A stretch of 64,000 nucleotides of DNA from contig SMSO01000037.1 in the NCBI GenBank assembly GCA_004764695.1, positions 2,783,837-2,847,836 on the forward strand, read 5' to 3'. Both the position numbers and the translations under genes were made by a program. This document shows positions 1 to 12,868 of this stretch, one piece after another. Position 1 is the first letter of the stretch, and each line of letters opens with the position of its first letter. The notes beneath the pieces are model-generated. The model was not told the origin of the DNA and ran no database searches. It was given only the letters and a program-made list of their open reading frames with translations. Source of the DNA: Schizochytrium sp. TIO01 (Eukaryota; Sar; Bigyra; Thraustochytrida; Thraustochytriidae).

Positions 1-3000
1 AACCAATGATTTACACTCTAGTTGGCTGATGTTATTGCTGAGAAACACCATCATATGACGGCATGGTTGGACCAGGTTTTCGAAGAAATCGACCTTCCTC
101 AGAGTAACATGATTGCAACAAAGTCAGAATTTGCGATTTTGATATGTTTCTTGATCCATGATAAAGGTCGAGAAGAACTGCGTCAACCATTCACAAGAAT
201 ATAGTAATTATTAGTTAAGAAGTTAGGACGACTACAGACATAAGCATAACTTTATAAGGACTTGCATTTTAGTTGTGTTAAATGGTGAGACTATATTTAT
301 TCTACTCCGAACAACGATTCTATTCTTTTTTTCTTTCTTTCTTTAATGAGGTTAATGAGGTTAGTGATGTGCACCTCTGGAATGATCCAAGACTGAGTAA
401 TTAGAACCCAGCCTTGTTGCTCATGTAATTGGCCTTTCTTCATTTTCTTTTCTAAAATAGAACATATTGCTACTCGTTCACGAAATCTCGAGAAGAGATA
501 TCACTAAAACTCAAGAATAAGGTTTGTAAAGGACGACTTTTGAGGAAATGTATAGCGAAAGCACCATTACTGCTTATCAGAGTGGAAAAGAGGATGAGAA
601 CTATAAAGGTTGAAGTAGTTTTGCGAAGAACTGTCATAAACCGAGTATCAATATTCCTTAAAAGTTAAACAAACTTCGAGTAGACAAATATACATAATCA
701 TATGTTTGAGTTATTGGGCTCGCAAGTATCGTAGCACTCATCGCACATCTTTGTTGCGGAGAAGTGGTAGTGGAAGCAAAAAACTGAGTGGGGCGACGAC
801 TCCTGTCAGACAAGCTGGCAATCTGGATGAGGTAGAAAGCACGTGTTTTCAACCCTGCGTAAGTTACGCCTTCAATGTGTCCTGGAGAAGGGTTAAAAGC
901 GGACGATTTTCCTAGTAAGACGATCTTCCTCAGAAGAGAATTTCTCTCTCTTTCTCTTTCTCTCTATCTCTTCATTGTATTAAAATATACAAATACACAG
1001 GAATGCTCAACACAACCAGGAAAGGCATTGGGCGAAAGTAAATAGATCACCAACCGCATCGCTTGCGTTAGCAAGACCTTTAGTTGGCTCGATTTAATCT
1101 GTCCAAGTCTTTTCTTTTCTCTTCTTTTCTTTTCTTTTCTTTTCACTTCGATTTTTTTCCTTTCTCTCTTTCTCGCTCCTTTATTTAATTTTATTTATCT
1201 CCTCGCCTTTTTTTTTTTTCCTTTTCAGTGTTCCAGGAAGGATGTTATAAATAGCACACAATCTCGACAAGACAACTCTGTCCTACTGTCAGATAGTATC
1301 AATAAATGCAGAAGCTCCAGCTTGGCCAAAACGCATTTCCAGCATAGTATTCCGGCCGTCTCGCTTGTATATGGCATACCTCCATGAAGGTTGTCATCCA
1401 ATACATTGTATTAAAGTAAGCACCCTCGCAGCCATGGTGACTGCCGCAAAAGTGCCTGGTGGTTCACTTAAAACGTTTCTCCTTCCCTTCAAAATTTATC
1501 ATCATGATCATTTATAATAACTATAACAGTAAAACCTGGTCAAAAACTTTTCGAAAATGGATAATCAGCAACTTGCTCTCCACTCCACAAACTCAGGCTT
1601 GGACCTTATACTCAGATGGGGATCAAAGGCCAGCATTGCTACGCTGCGCAACTACCATTACCAGAATTTTGCACTTAGTCAAGGTATAATATAAACTCAC
1701 TAGAGGTGCCCCAGCGCGCACTAGCAGATCCGCAAATCTGATTGTTGTGATAAAATATACGCTACGGCGACATTAACATAGACATGAGGAATTTTAACTT
1801 CCTATAGTAGTACTAACATTTCTCTACTTACACTAGAACTGAGTTTCTTAATATTCTTTCCAAAGAACTGCATTTGCTTTCGGTAGTTATGGTTGTTCTC
1901 AATACCAATTATGAGGGAGTGTAGTGTCTTGTGCCGTGCTTGCTCATGCATACATATTCGCATCATTGCTGGCTAACGATATACTGCTCAATCACAATGT
2001 ACTGAGCAATATATCTAAAGGTAGGGTAGAATGCAGTCTTGGGAGATGTTCTGAAGATGCAATTTCGACTTTGTTTTCTTGTCCTGCTGTAGCTTTGCTT
2101 CCTACGGACTTACCTTAGTTGTTAGGTGGATGCAAGCAACGATGATGCTTTCAGTTTTGAACTGCCCTAAAACGCCCATCAATTGGATTCCGAAATACAG
2201 TGCCAAGATAAGCTTTTCACGCCTCTCTAGCCGATACCAGCATTCGCAATATGTTGGTCATTTATTTGCGCATTTTATATTAACTCTGATAAGCCTATCA
2301 TTCACAAACAAATATCGCAGGATACTTTCAACTTATGAATTTCGGGATTCTAATTGCATTATGAAGAGTAGCATAAATCATTATGGACAGCATCCCGTTC
2401 ATTAAAAGTATACTAATTTCAATGTTTATATTTATTCAAACGGTATTTAAAAAAATAGAATACCTTATATGCAGTAAACAATTAGATTTAGGTGGATATT
2501 TTGCAAGAGTAGGCTAATATCGTTATGCACGTATTTTGTGTTTTCTGCTTTTTTTTTCACTCGCAAGATTTTATTTTCTCGAAGGGTTCTCCTTCTCCTT
2601 CTTTTTTCTAATTTTATTTTCTTTTCTACTCAGTTACTAGCATTAATTTAACACATAGCAAGAAAGCCGGCTCAAAGGGGGGGGAAATATAATCACGGCA
2701 TTCAGCGCAGAATGGTTTTTAATTAGCTCAGAATAAATATTTAGTTGTCACACTATATGATGGGTGAAGAAACCGAGCAGTTTCTCCCATCAGCTTGCAC
2801 GTGCCGTATATTCTATTGGTACGTGTTGTGCAGGCGCTGCTTCTCCTCTTATATAAAGCTATGAGAGACTCACAAATCAGACTTGGACTACAATGCAACC
2901 ACTGTCAACGCCGGCACATCAACGCCGGCACTTCGGCTGACTGGTTCTCATCAACAAAATGATTCAAATTGTTCAATGAAACAGGTGTGTGGTCTTCTGC

Positions 3001-6000
3001 TTGATCTTTTCTTTCTCTTTGTCCCTATCTTATCCTTTTTGCTATCGCACTTAGTACATTGTTTTTTTTTTTTGTTTTTTAATACCATGTATTTTATTTT
3101 TGCATTAAGCCTGGGGCCATAAAAAACAATCTTCACCACTACTATGGTAGTAATCAGGTAAGCGAAAAAAAAAAGGGCCAGCTGGAAGTATTTCACTTCA
3201 TCTACTGTAGCTCGGAGATCACTCTCTTTGCTCTTCTCTTTTTCTTTATACAAAAAGGTGATGGTGTGCGAAAGTTTATTGATGATCATTGTGTTCCGCC
3301 GCTTTTGGACAATTTTAGGTTGAAATGCTAGAACATCTATATTTTGGCCGCATCGATACCTCACTTTTCTAATTCGTAGTTCCAGCACTGGAATTTGGTT
3401 TATTGACAATTCCTATGGCCATAAACAAACTGCAGCCAGCTAGACTTTTGTATGTAGAACTGACATTTTCTATGCACACCCTCTTTCCTCCTCAGACAGA
3501 GAAAACTTTAGCAGCTAGCTTACACTTTATCATAACGGGGACTCCATTGTGAACCGCTGCAGAACAAACGAATTAATAAACCTAAAGCTGTCGATGGAAT
3601 GCGAAGTGGCAGAAGGACATATCTAATTATTCATTATTCATTCATTCTAAGAATACATATTATACGAACTCAGATATCTACTACAGAAAGTTAAAGTATA
3701 CTTGCTATTTTTGCTACTAGAGATGACAAGTAGAACGAGTTCCTCTTCTGGGTCCGAACGTGAAGCAAATTACCGAGGTGTACGTACCTAGCTCAATTCC
3801 GCTGAACCTCAAGCCACCTTTTGCCCTAAAATCGCGCTCGATGAATGATTTACTGGTGTCCAAGCGCATACACACAGCCGATTCGAACCCACTAGGTTGC
3901 TACGCAGCCTATCGAGAAGGCTAGGTAAGAATGATGTAAAGTGGTGGATAGGCCACTGTTTGTGGTCATTGAAAATGTAAGGGTGTGTTTACGATAAACG
4001 TGTGTGTATTATTGGTTGGCCACGGGGAAGGCATCCCAATGGGGACACCGCTAGACTTGTGGGTCCTCATGGTGGCTGTACAGCACGCCTGCTGCAACCT
4101 TCAGATTGTTTAATGGTGACCACCACGTTGTTTTTTAGATGAAGCAACCAGGCTGTCTTTGGATGTTCCTATGAAAAAGCATAACTATTATAAAGCATGG
4201 AATCGTGCTTCAAATTCAGCAATTTTCTAAATAGTGTTTCTCAAATACGATTGTAGAAAGAACACCATGGTAGTAGGGATGAAAATGATTTAGTTTGTAA
4301 TTATATGATACTATGTGATCCCCCCTTGTTTGTTATTTTGAATACTCAATTATAATTGCTACTTTTAATAATTATGACACTTACCCATATATTTTGCCTG
4401 CATAACGGAGGTTGGAATTCTAGCATCAATACTAGAATTGAACCCTAATATTCAGGTAGCTACAAACCAATTTTCCCTTCTGTTTATCTTGAAGATGACT
4501 TGGGTTGTTTCGAAAACCCTTCCTAGTTTCTTTTCAAATCAAACTTTCATCACCTTGATCACTCCCTAGCATTGCTATCACTTTAGATTATTCTGTTTTC
4601 TCAGCCAAGCAAATTTCACTTAAATAACAGCATATGATAAACGATATTGCATATTTTTTATGCAATCAAGAGCTATTGCGATACCATTGTAGAGTAAACG
4701 ATACCATTACCCTCTCTATTCGCAAGAAGTTTGCCTTCTGTTGCGTTTTCCACCCTCCAGCCAATCCACTGTCTTGGCAGCAGCCTTCGCCAATGTGCAG
4801 CCAACCAGGGTGCGATCAAACTGCCAATGCTGGCGCTTATCTTAATGCCTTATTGCGACTCTTATGGTTTGCGAGTCCCATTTCTTAATATCGCGTCTTC
4901 CTCTAAGTCCCTCACCCAGCATTTTGTTCAAATAGACGTTGTTATTACTACCAGCAGCCAGTGGTCCATTATTACTGACGACGAATGGCGATTGTATGAC
5001 AGCAGAACAGCTAGCAATTGCAACGTAATAAGCCAGCGTTGCGCCATCTAGTTATTACGATGTTCCCAAGTCTGAGAGGGTTTCTGGCTGTAAGTCAGTC
5101 TCAAACATAGCATCATGAGACACTTTATGAGTTGGTTAAACACAAATGATTAAAATCACCCACGAAGTGTTCCCTAGATCACTCCAAGAGCTCCTTCTCT
5201 AACTCTGTCATGCAAAATCATCACGACAAGGTAACACTACTTGGCAGCGTTCTTAAACTTGTGCAAGAACCACTACTACTACCTACTACTACCACAAGCA
5301 TTAGGTGAACACGCTAATAGCTACGGTCTGCAAGCTAGATTTTTGTCCTTTCTTTTTCCAGTGTTTTTTTTATCGCAACCGACCTGTCTCAACTTCATGG
5401 TATCCTTCAAGTTACAGGGTACTCCACGTTTAATGTTGGATTAATTAGGGCTAGAAGGGACCGGCCAGTGCTCGGCTTGCAGCCAGCAAAGAAACCAGCG
5501 CCAACCGAGCGACCGAGCGACCGAGCGAGTGATAATATAAAGGAATAGGTAGTTCTAGGGCGTGCTAACTAGGTCTTTTACTCCTTTTTAAAGAGACAAT
5601 GAAGAGAAATGATGGCGCTTCCACCATTATGGTTATAACAGTTACCACTTTCAAGGTGTAAAATGCCATGTATACTATATCTCTTAACACCAGCGAGTGA
5701 AAAGAGGGCGTTCTCTGCCTTACGGAAAGCAGTAAAAATCCAGCAACATTTGAATCCTTTGCGGGTCTTCGATGGTTTCGCTCAGGGCAATGTTGTGAAG
5801 TTGAGCAGTTTCTCTGGCGAACTTAGAGAAACTTGGGCTGATGAAAACTGTGAATAACTGGAATGAAAAGTCTGGTTAGCCCACAAGGCCATGTTGTTGA
5901 CTTCGCACCAAAATAAACTATTGACGTCAGGGTTTTCGAGGCTGCTTTCAATATTGTCAGTGGGCCTGACCTCATTTACCAGTGTTCCTCAATCACATGA

Positions 6001-9000
6001 TCATGGGTGTATTTAGTAAGGAGTGAACAAGAACAGAACAGAATAGTGCAGACATCACACGTGCGCGTGGCACTCCAAAAATTCAAGAGAGTGTGCACAA
6101 AGAGGGAAAAGCCGCCCGTGAGCATGGTAGAGATTAGAAACCTTGCGCACGCCCATTCTGAATGCATGTGGTCCGTCTGTAGGAACCGAAAATCATGGCG
6201 GGCGATAGGGCTGTCGTAGCGGTGAGAAGCTCTGCAGGGACCGATGCTCACCCCAAAGGTCCACTTCATTTCCAACGCACCACGATAGAGTATCTACTAC
6301 TGTGCACAGTCTAATACTACTACAATCTGGGTACTAATCGAAAAGCTTTATCTTTTCTATACCTCGGCGCATAAAAGAAACCTGATGACAATACTCCTGT
6401 AAAATAAAATCCAACTTGAGGAACAACAACAGCAAGAACGACAACGGCAAATTGGATGAGGAATAGTAGAACTACTATCACTGCGTAGCTAGCTGCCAAT
6501 ATGAGATGGTGGGTGATTTTCACTTCGACGACTCATCATAACCTTGAAGGCAAATGACGCAGAATGCGGAGTCGGTCTCAGGTGAATGGAAGCCAGGTTT
6601 TGGTCATCATCAGATTCATCACATCATATGATTAGGCACCCCAGAGCAAAAGAAGTGATGTTCCTTCAAGTTAGCTGAGCTTTCGAGTGTCATTGCTGAT
6701 AGCTACAGCAAGTAAGATGCGTTGTAGGTCTTTTTTGTAAAGGAAAGGAAGTCAAGGTATTGCGCAGAATTTTAAAGTAGAATATTAAATTGTCTACCTC
6801 ATGCAAAGCCGATACCAGCATTTTGTAACCCAGAGACTGCGAAATAGTCAAAGAAGCGTACAATGGCTTTTCTTATTGAATAAGGTGCCATAAAAGCTTT
6901 GCTTTTAAAACATGATTCTAAACATCAGCTTCAAGGAAGTTGTAAAAATGAAAGCTCCGCTCGATAGACAGCGCCCCTAAATCCTACCTTTTATCAAAAG
7001 AAAGACCAAAGAACCAAAAGAAGCCTTAAGGCCCGAAAGACTGCCTTCTCTCAAAATACAAGACCCTGCAACTTGTGCGTCTTCACCATTGCAGCTAAAA
7101 GCTACTTGTCATGGTCCAAAAGGATTATAAAAATAAAAGTTGCTAGCGAGGCATCACGATATTATCTTTTTTTATCCTTCTGAGGTGATAGTAGTAGCAG
7201 TAGTATTAGTAGGATTTCTTTGATAAGCTTTAGGTTTCCTATATAAAACACTTAAGACTAATAGCAACTGCCAGTACACACCCGTTGCAGAGAGCCCAAA
7301 ACTTCGAAAAACGGATGCTCGGCAAAGAATCTGAGTACGGCTGGCAACTTAAATGTAAGTAGGTCCTTAATGCCCTCCAGATGTGCCAACGCTGATGGCT
7401 GGAGACCAAACAATGAGTGTCGCGACGGTGACGACTAGTTGCGGGCTAGCAGCCATTCAATTTTCAAGTTGTTTTGATATCCATCCCGCACGCAAGCTGT
7501 TAGTGGAATAAGTGAAGACTTTCCTGGCCATCACGTGCGTCCCTTGCATCAACCGGCCCTATGGTAAATCAAGCGCAGCGCAACGACTGCCACACATAGG
7601 TCCAAAGGCGAGAGCGAAAAGGAAATTACACTTTAGAATGCGCTATTTACTACTTCATGGAAATCAAAGCCTGAGGAAGCTGACCTTTTTGAGGACAATG
7701 ATGACAATCAGCCAATCAATCTGTCCAAAAGATTTATTTTCTGGGCTGCACTTTAAAAGTATCGACTGCTTCATGCGTCCTTATTAAATAACTTATGTGT
7801 CTTTCAGTTATGGCCTGGGAAGTTGGAGATTAGCGGACTTGAAGAGCTACAATCGCGGTTACAGAATGTTTGCCTTCTGTTCTCACGATCTGAGGGAACT
7901 TTTTTACTCTCAAGTTTACTCTCTAGTTCAGTCTGTGAGGCCACAACTATACATTATCAACTAGCCCTTATTGTTTTTCAAGAGCACAGCTAAGAGAATA
8001 ATATTAGTAGGCGACATCATGAGTCTGTAAGAGTTTTCGTATGTCTTGACCATCGCTATCATGAGTAGGTATTGCATTCACGCGTCGGCCAATGACCCCA
8101 ACCGACGTGAGCAGTTCGCTTTAGGTATGCAGTGCATTGGAGAGTTGGAGCAATAAACCCGAAGTCAAGGCTACAATCGATCCGGAACGTATCTTTTCAT
8201 CCTGTACGTGTGTGCGTGCGTAGGTAGAACTGAATAGAGCGAATAAATGCATGACACTTGGATTCACTGAGCTAAGGAATCTCCAGGTTGCCATAGTTGA
8301 AGTCATTGAGGGATTATGAATCTTCGCATTTAGAAATGATCTTCCGATTACCTTCATTGCGAGCGAAACTTGATCCTGCAACCTAAGGATATTATTCAAG
8401 ACCATACAGGTACTAGCTCAAGGACGTGCGAGGCATGCGTACGCTACGCATTGCGGTGTGAAAGGAGCAGAAGGATGGTCTGGCAATCACTCACGTTCGG
8501 CAATACACCATGAGTGATAGCTTCGGGTGGAATTCTTACCCAAGTGAAGAAATTTTGAGGCGCTGCCTTTGACCGATGAATTGCATGACACTGCGTATCG
8601 TGGTTCAAGTTTGCATGTGCCCTGCATCCAAGAAGATCTTCTCAAACTATTTCTTATGAAAGTGAAAGCGCGTGGAACGTGATTAACTCTCTGATGTTGA
8701 GCCCGCCTGCATCTTTGCCACAGGAGATTTGAGCCAGCCTGGCGCCACCCTAAGGGCCAAGCAGGCCGTCAGACCATTGACCAATTTGCGAAAGCAAGAT
8801 TCGCTTGCCCCTTACGATTGAAGATTAAAAAATAGCAAAAGAAAATGGTACCGACAAACGCAACTTTAGCTTATTCGTCTTTTTCTAGGAATAGGCAAGC
8901 AATATTTGTTTTAAAATAGTCGAATGGCAACCTTTTTTTAAAGATGTTCGAAAAAGTGCTGTACAAAATTCATGCTCAACTCGTTCTTTGACGAGAGATT

Positions 9001-9309
9001 GATTACAGCTAACAAGTAAAGTAGCACCTAGGCTTATGGCTGGATTAAGAACTTCGGAAGGTAAAACAATCGTAAGTATAGAGGACACCATTCAGAGAAT
9101 TTTCAAACCCAAAGTTAATATAAGAGCAGGCGCTCATGAATAAGTAGTAATAGTTTGCTTTCTAGTCATGTTGGAAAATAATCTATACATCGCATCACAT
9201 TTGAAAGAAACTATGAGAACCACGTGCGAAGTCTCGAAGAAGTTAATGGAATGATTGTCGAAAGTTGAGAGTGAATAATATTGAAAATAATCTGCACATA
9301 CATTGAGTA
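1..9309. other. Gene-free AT-rich stretch
   Basis: No coding region can be supported here. Open frames are short (at most about 150 codons), mostly lack recognisable domains, and many start at non-ATG codons. The DNA is AT-rich with pyrimidine runs (for example around 950-1220). The only items worth marking are a core-promoter-like cluster at about 2798-2932 and a degenerate tRNA-like B-box on the minus strand at about 3880. Exons of an intron-rich gene or decayed transposon remnants could be hidden here, but I see no positive sign of either. Confidence 0.5.
2798..2932 (+). promoter_or_regulatory. Promoter-like cluster without a clear gene
   Basis: Within about 60 bases there is a CACGTG palindrome (2798-2803), an ATTGG inverted CCAAT-like box (2815-2819) and a good TATA match, TATAAA (2852-2857). 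About 50 bases past the TATA box lies a 14-base direct repeat (2905-2918 and 2919-2932, unit TCAACGCCGGCAC plus A or T). The segment is clearly richer in G+C than its surroundings. No convincing coding region follows. The ATGs downstream open only very short frames. It could be a real RNA polymerase II promoter of a non-coding or spliced transcript, or chance. Confidence 0.25.
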
Positions 9310-10962
9310 TTAAAATGTTTGGCTAGAGTGTCTAGAATCAGGTTGGTCCTCATGATCTACCTCATGGCCATCGAGGGCACTGGAGCTGCCCCCGCCACGA
9401 AGCCAAGCTGTAATAGATGCTGTGTAAGATGAAGTTGAGCGCGATGGCCTAGGTGAAGAGGGGGGTGACATAGCTGCCATCTGCGATGCTTGAAAAGCTG
9501 CCAACCTCGCTAGTAGATCGTCCTCATCCGAGCGACGAGTAGCCAAATCAACTTTAATCCGTGCTAGCTCAAGCTTTGCATCGTCTAAAGAATGCTCAAA
9601 ATTTTCATTCTCCTTTTGTAGCCTTGTAATAACAGCATTCTTGCTCTCAATCGTTCCTTTACTCTCAGAATCTACACGCAGCAATTCCTCTCGCAAGTTG
9701 TAGATTGTTTCGTCTTTCGCTTGAAGGAGAAGGTTTAAGCTGCTCATTTCCTCTTCGAGCGCACCAATTCGAACCGCATCAGCGCTTTTTCGCTCTGCAA
9801 GACGAAGTTGCATATCTTCACGGAGATCACGCACAGCAGATTCGTACTCTAAACGTGCATTACCACTAACGAGTTCGGCCTCTCTTAACTTCTGTGTTAA
9901 AACACTCTCACGATGCGATAGCTCTTGTGCCTCCTTAGTCTTTGCGACCAAGTCTGCCTCGAGAGCCTTCACACGAACGCGCAGTTCTTCGTTCTCGTCT
10001 AAACTAGTGTCATTTGGCGAGGAGATTGCATTCCCCTCCACTTGGTTATGATGTTGTGCTAACTGATGTTCACCCAGAAGCAGAATTCGGTTGGTGTTCT
10101 CTTGAGATACTGTCAACGCCCCCGTTACAGCCTCCAAGGCTGACGAAACGCTCTTCAGCATAGCCCCTTCCATTCGTTTTTCATGGGTTGAGAACATCCT
10201 TTCAAATAAAGAGGTGGCCTCTTCTTTGCTTTGTAATCTAGCCAGGCTTTCACTTACAATTGCAGCTCTACCTTCTGCTTGCAGTGCGCGCAACAAAAGT
10301 TGATCACAGCGAGTTTGTAGCTTGTTGAGGATTTCATTGTTTACTTGGTGCTGCTCGGCGTCTAAATTTGCTTCGGCAATTCCAAGCTCCTCCAATAAAC
10401 GCTGATCCATCGCCGACCACTTTTCAAGGTCTGCAAGCGCACTATCCACACGTGTGCTGGGAGTTACAGGTGCCTCGGAAATATCGTTTGAAATAGCGAG
10501 TGGAGAGAAACATGTGTCATCTTCAACTACACTCTTGAAACCTTTCTTAGCGGTTGTAATGGTTTCTTCAATTTGCTTTGCTTCGTTGACAATGAGGTCA
10601 GCTAGAGGGCTAGATGGGGAATGCACTGTTGAATCAATAGAGGATGGAAACATCTCAGTATTTGCTGTCCACTCTTGAATCTTACTTTCATACTTGCTTT
10701 TAGCCATCTGCGAGGCGATTTCTTGATCCTCGCCCATGTGTGTATTCTTGTAACGAACGCTACACGAGCTGTCTTCTGCTTGGTTATAGCTTTCGTCATC
10801 TGAGTCTTTTCCCTCCTCTTGGTCGCTCAATTCAGACTCTTGACCTTGAATATGCATCTTGCTATTATCAAGTAATTCTGCTTGCTTTTTAGAAATGCAG
10901 TCCTTTGGCGATGATTCCTGAAGAAATGGTGAAATCGCTGTGTCGCTGTCCATGATGGGCAT
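9310..10962 (-). CDS. Coiled-coil protein of unknown function (550 aa)
   Basis: I do not recognise this protein. The N-terminal ~190 residues are polar, acidic and Ser/Thr-rich, with several SP/TP sites (for example SPSSP near 115-119 and TPST near 167-170), and look disordered. Two heptad-rich stretches follow, about residues 195-250 and 322-490, which predict long coiled coils. The tail (about 495-550) is again disordered, with PPSSPRPSRSTSS-type sequence. There is no signal peptide or membrane span. The ATG at 10960-10962 is the first in frame; a second Met follows three codons later. The gene stands divergent from the YccV-domain gene, with about 1.9 kb between the starts. The composition suggests a cytoskeletal, Golgi or centrosomal scaffold. 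It is one of three coiled-coil genes within 9 kb, one of them flagellar, but a flagellar role here is only a guess. Confidence 0.8.
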   Translation of the reverse strand: MPIMDSDTAISPFLQESSPKDCISKKQAELLDNSKMHIQGQESELSDQEEGKDSDDESYNQAEDSSCSVRYKNTHMGEDQEIASQMAKSKYESKIQEWTANTEMFPSSIDSTVHSPSSPLADLIVNEAKQIEETITTAKKGFKSVVEDDTCFSPLAISNDISEAPVTPSTRVDSALADLEKWSAMDQRLLEELGIAEANLDAEQHQVNNEILNKLQTRCDQLLLRALQAEGRAAIVSESLARLQSKEEATSLFERMFSTHEKRMEGAMLKSVSSALEAVTGALTVSQENTNRILLLGEHQLAQHHNQVEGNAISSPNDTSLDENEELRVRVKALEADLVAKTKEAQELSHRESVLTQKLREAELVSGNARLEYESAVRDLREDMQLRLAERKSADAVRIGALEEEMSSLNLLLQAKDETIYNLREELLRVDSESKGTIESKNAVITRLQKENENFEHSLDDAKLELARIKVDLATRRSDEDDLLARLAAFQASQMAAMSPPSSPRPSRSTSSYTASITAWLRGGGSSSALDGHEVDHEDQPDSRHSSQTF

Positions 10963-12868
10963 GCAAGTTTTTTGTAGAAAGTTTTATAAGCCTAATATAA
11001 ACCTGACTTTGAGATGACAACAAAACCCCTCTGGTTCTGAATGTTTTCTTCAATACCTAGTGTTGTGCTGGTGCTTCCTGTGAAGCTTCTTCACAAGACA
11101 GCGTTGACTAACTCTTGTCTTGATGGTTGACGAGTAGACAAGTAAACAATTCTGAAACCCAACGATGGTTCAACCTAATACTGTTTTATTCGGGGTTTCC
11201 TGCACAAGTCCACTTCAAGACCACTTTAACAAATTCCACAGTGATGGGAGAGAACCTCGTTTGCTGAGCTATGCCTTAACTTTCCTGGTGTCAGACTTCC
11301 TCTCTCACACCAGTTCCTGAGAGAGGTTTCCTTGGCGCAAGCCAGCTTCGTGATGCGAGCTTGCTTTCTTTCTGCTCTCTGTGCTTATTCTTATGCTTCT
11401 ATTTTAAGGAATCGCCAGCTGCTGCTAAGTTTTTGTCAATAAATGTAATACGGGGACTATGACAAGCGGAGTGTGAAGGAGGGTTATGCAGTCTTTTTCT
11501 TTCTGGTTAGGTATACACCTATCAAAGGTCTAGACCTACGTACTACAATATGTTTTCTTTTCTTGTAGCAGTTTAGACAATGCAGCCATGCGTTGAAACC
11601 AAGGAGACGCTGTCGTTGCAGCACCTTTCACGGGATGGCAACGCGTGATGAGGTTTTTCTTGTCAGGGTATGTGATGAGCTGCCTCGCTGCAAGTATTGA
11701 GGGTCTCTTCTTCTGACCTGTAAGCAACTCTTCTGTTTAAACGAGCAAACCGCTCCAACCCTAGTACTGCACAAGTCTTGGCAAACTCATTGCAATGAGC
11801 AAAGACTTCTGTTGAATTTAATTTCACAGTTCTGTGCTATAGTACCTACTAGATTAGTAACCTATGCCAACACCACCTCCATATGTCATGTATCCTTTCT
11901 CGCCAGCATTATCAAAAATACCTGAACATGAAACTGCAGACTATCGAAGAGTCAGACTGAGCGCCGGTTCCACTAGGGTGCACACGGAGGTCTAAATGTA
12001 TAAATCAACCAACCCCTATGACATCCATTGCCACAAACTTTCAATTGCATAGAAACCATGTCTTTATAAGCCCAAAAAATAACAAACAAATTATTGACGA
12101 CCACTTCAACCTTGCCCAGCACCACGTGTCACCAATACATGATCGGCCTGCAAAGCGTCGCATCCACATCATGATTATCTCCAACCCTCGCGAATGTCTG
12201 TCTTCTCAAGCCATCCAAGTATCCGTTGGCGCTGCCAGAGAACGTAGGGAATCCATTGTGCCAGGGGAACCATGGTAAAATGGGGAATACGGGGAAACGA
12301 AGGCAGGAGAAGTCCATGCGGGTAATTGTCCACAGCAGAGCGGCCTAAATACCCATTTGGTGAAGTTGCACTTGGGCCCCGGAAAACCTCGTTTTAATTC
12401 TCAATCCTTTGGTGCTTCAGCTTTTCCGGCGAATACCCGCATACCGATGCAGTTATGGCGGGTGCTTTCATCGCGAAACCGCCTGAGCTCGAGAGTCTCG
12501 CTGGGTTCTTCTCTATGGCTTGAGCGGAGGAGCTTCGGAGAAGCAGGCGAAGATGATGCGGCCTTTTCTAAGGCGAAGAAGAAGAAGGCTGCCATATTGA
12601 TGATGTATCAAAGCACATTGAGGAAATGAGATTAAAAAAGATTAAAAGGTCTGAGACAGTGCTATTGCGAGTGCTAGCGCAGGTACGGGTTTTGGGGTGA
12701 GTAGTTGAAGTGCAGCAGAAAAATTGCGATCAATCTTGCAATATTTCGCCGCCAAGGCCGCGAGATCTTTGCGATTGCAAGAGGGGTTGGTGCTTGGGCA
12801 GGATTGAATAGGAGGACCGGTTGGCTTGCACGTATAGCAGGGTAGATATAGTCTTGGTCGTGGTAAAG
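10963..12868. other. Intergenic region between divergent genes
   Basis: This holds the presumed promoters of the coiled-coil gene on the left (-) and the YccV-domain gene on the right (+). A perfect 8-bp inverted repeat, CCTCTCTC / GAGAGAGG, lies at 11299-11306 and 11319-11326 with a 12-base loop. The part from about 12300 to 12870 is richer in G+C and contains one small coding candidate (12447-12629). Nothing else is recognisable. Confidence 0.4.
12447..12629 (+). CDS. Candidate small protein with mitochondrial-type N-terminus (60 aa)
   Basis: This is a small frame starting at an ATG in a locally GC-rich patch just upstream of the YccV-domain gene. The first ~35 residues are rich in Arg, Ser and Leu with almost no acidic residues, and end in a run resembling a mitochondrial presequence (RRSF). 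A short acidic stretch (GEDD) and a lysine run (AKKKK) follow. The frame ends soon after. An overlapping frame just downstream stays open for another ~34 codons (about 12558-12700) with a basic amphipathic composition, so an unseen intron or a frameshift could join the two. There is no family match I can defend. It may be a real short mitochondrial protein, a first exon, or chance. Confidence 0.2.
   Translation: MQLWRVLSSRNRLSSRVSLGSSLWLERRSFGEAGEDDAAFSKAKKKKAAILMMYQSTLRK

Noticed and set aside
22-204. 60-codon frame at the left edge of the window
   Set aside because: It begins at a TTG directly after a stop and has no recognisable motif. The resemblance to an integrase or RNase H fragment was too vague to call.
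2951-3409. Minus-strand open frame of 152 codons with one hydrophobic segment
   Set aside because: It lies in AT-rich DNA and is Lys-rich because of T runs on the plus strand. No family pattern is visible. A single hydrophobic stretch is not enough evidence.
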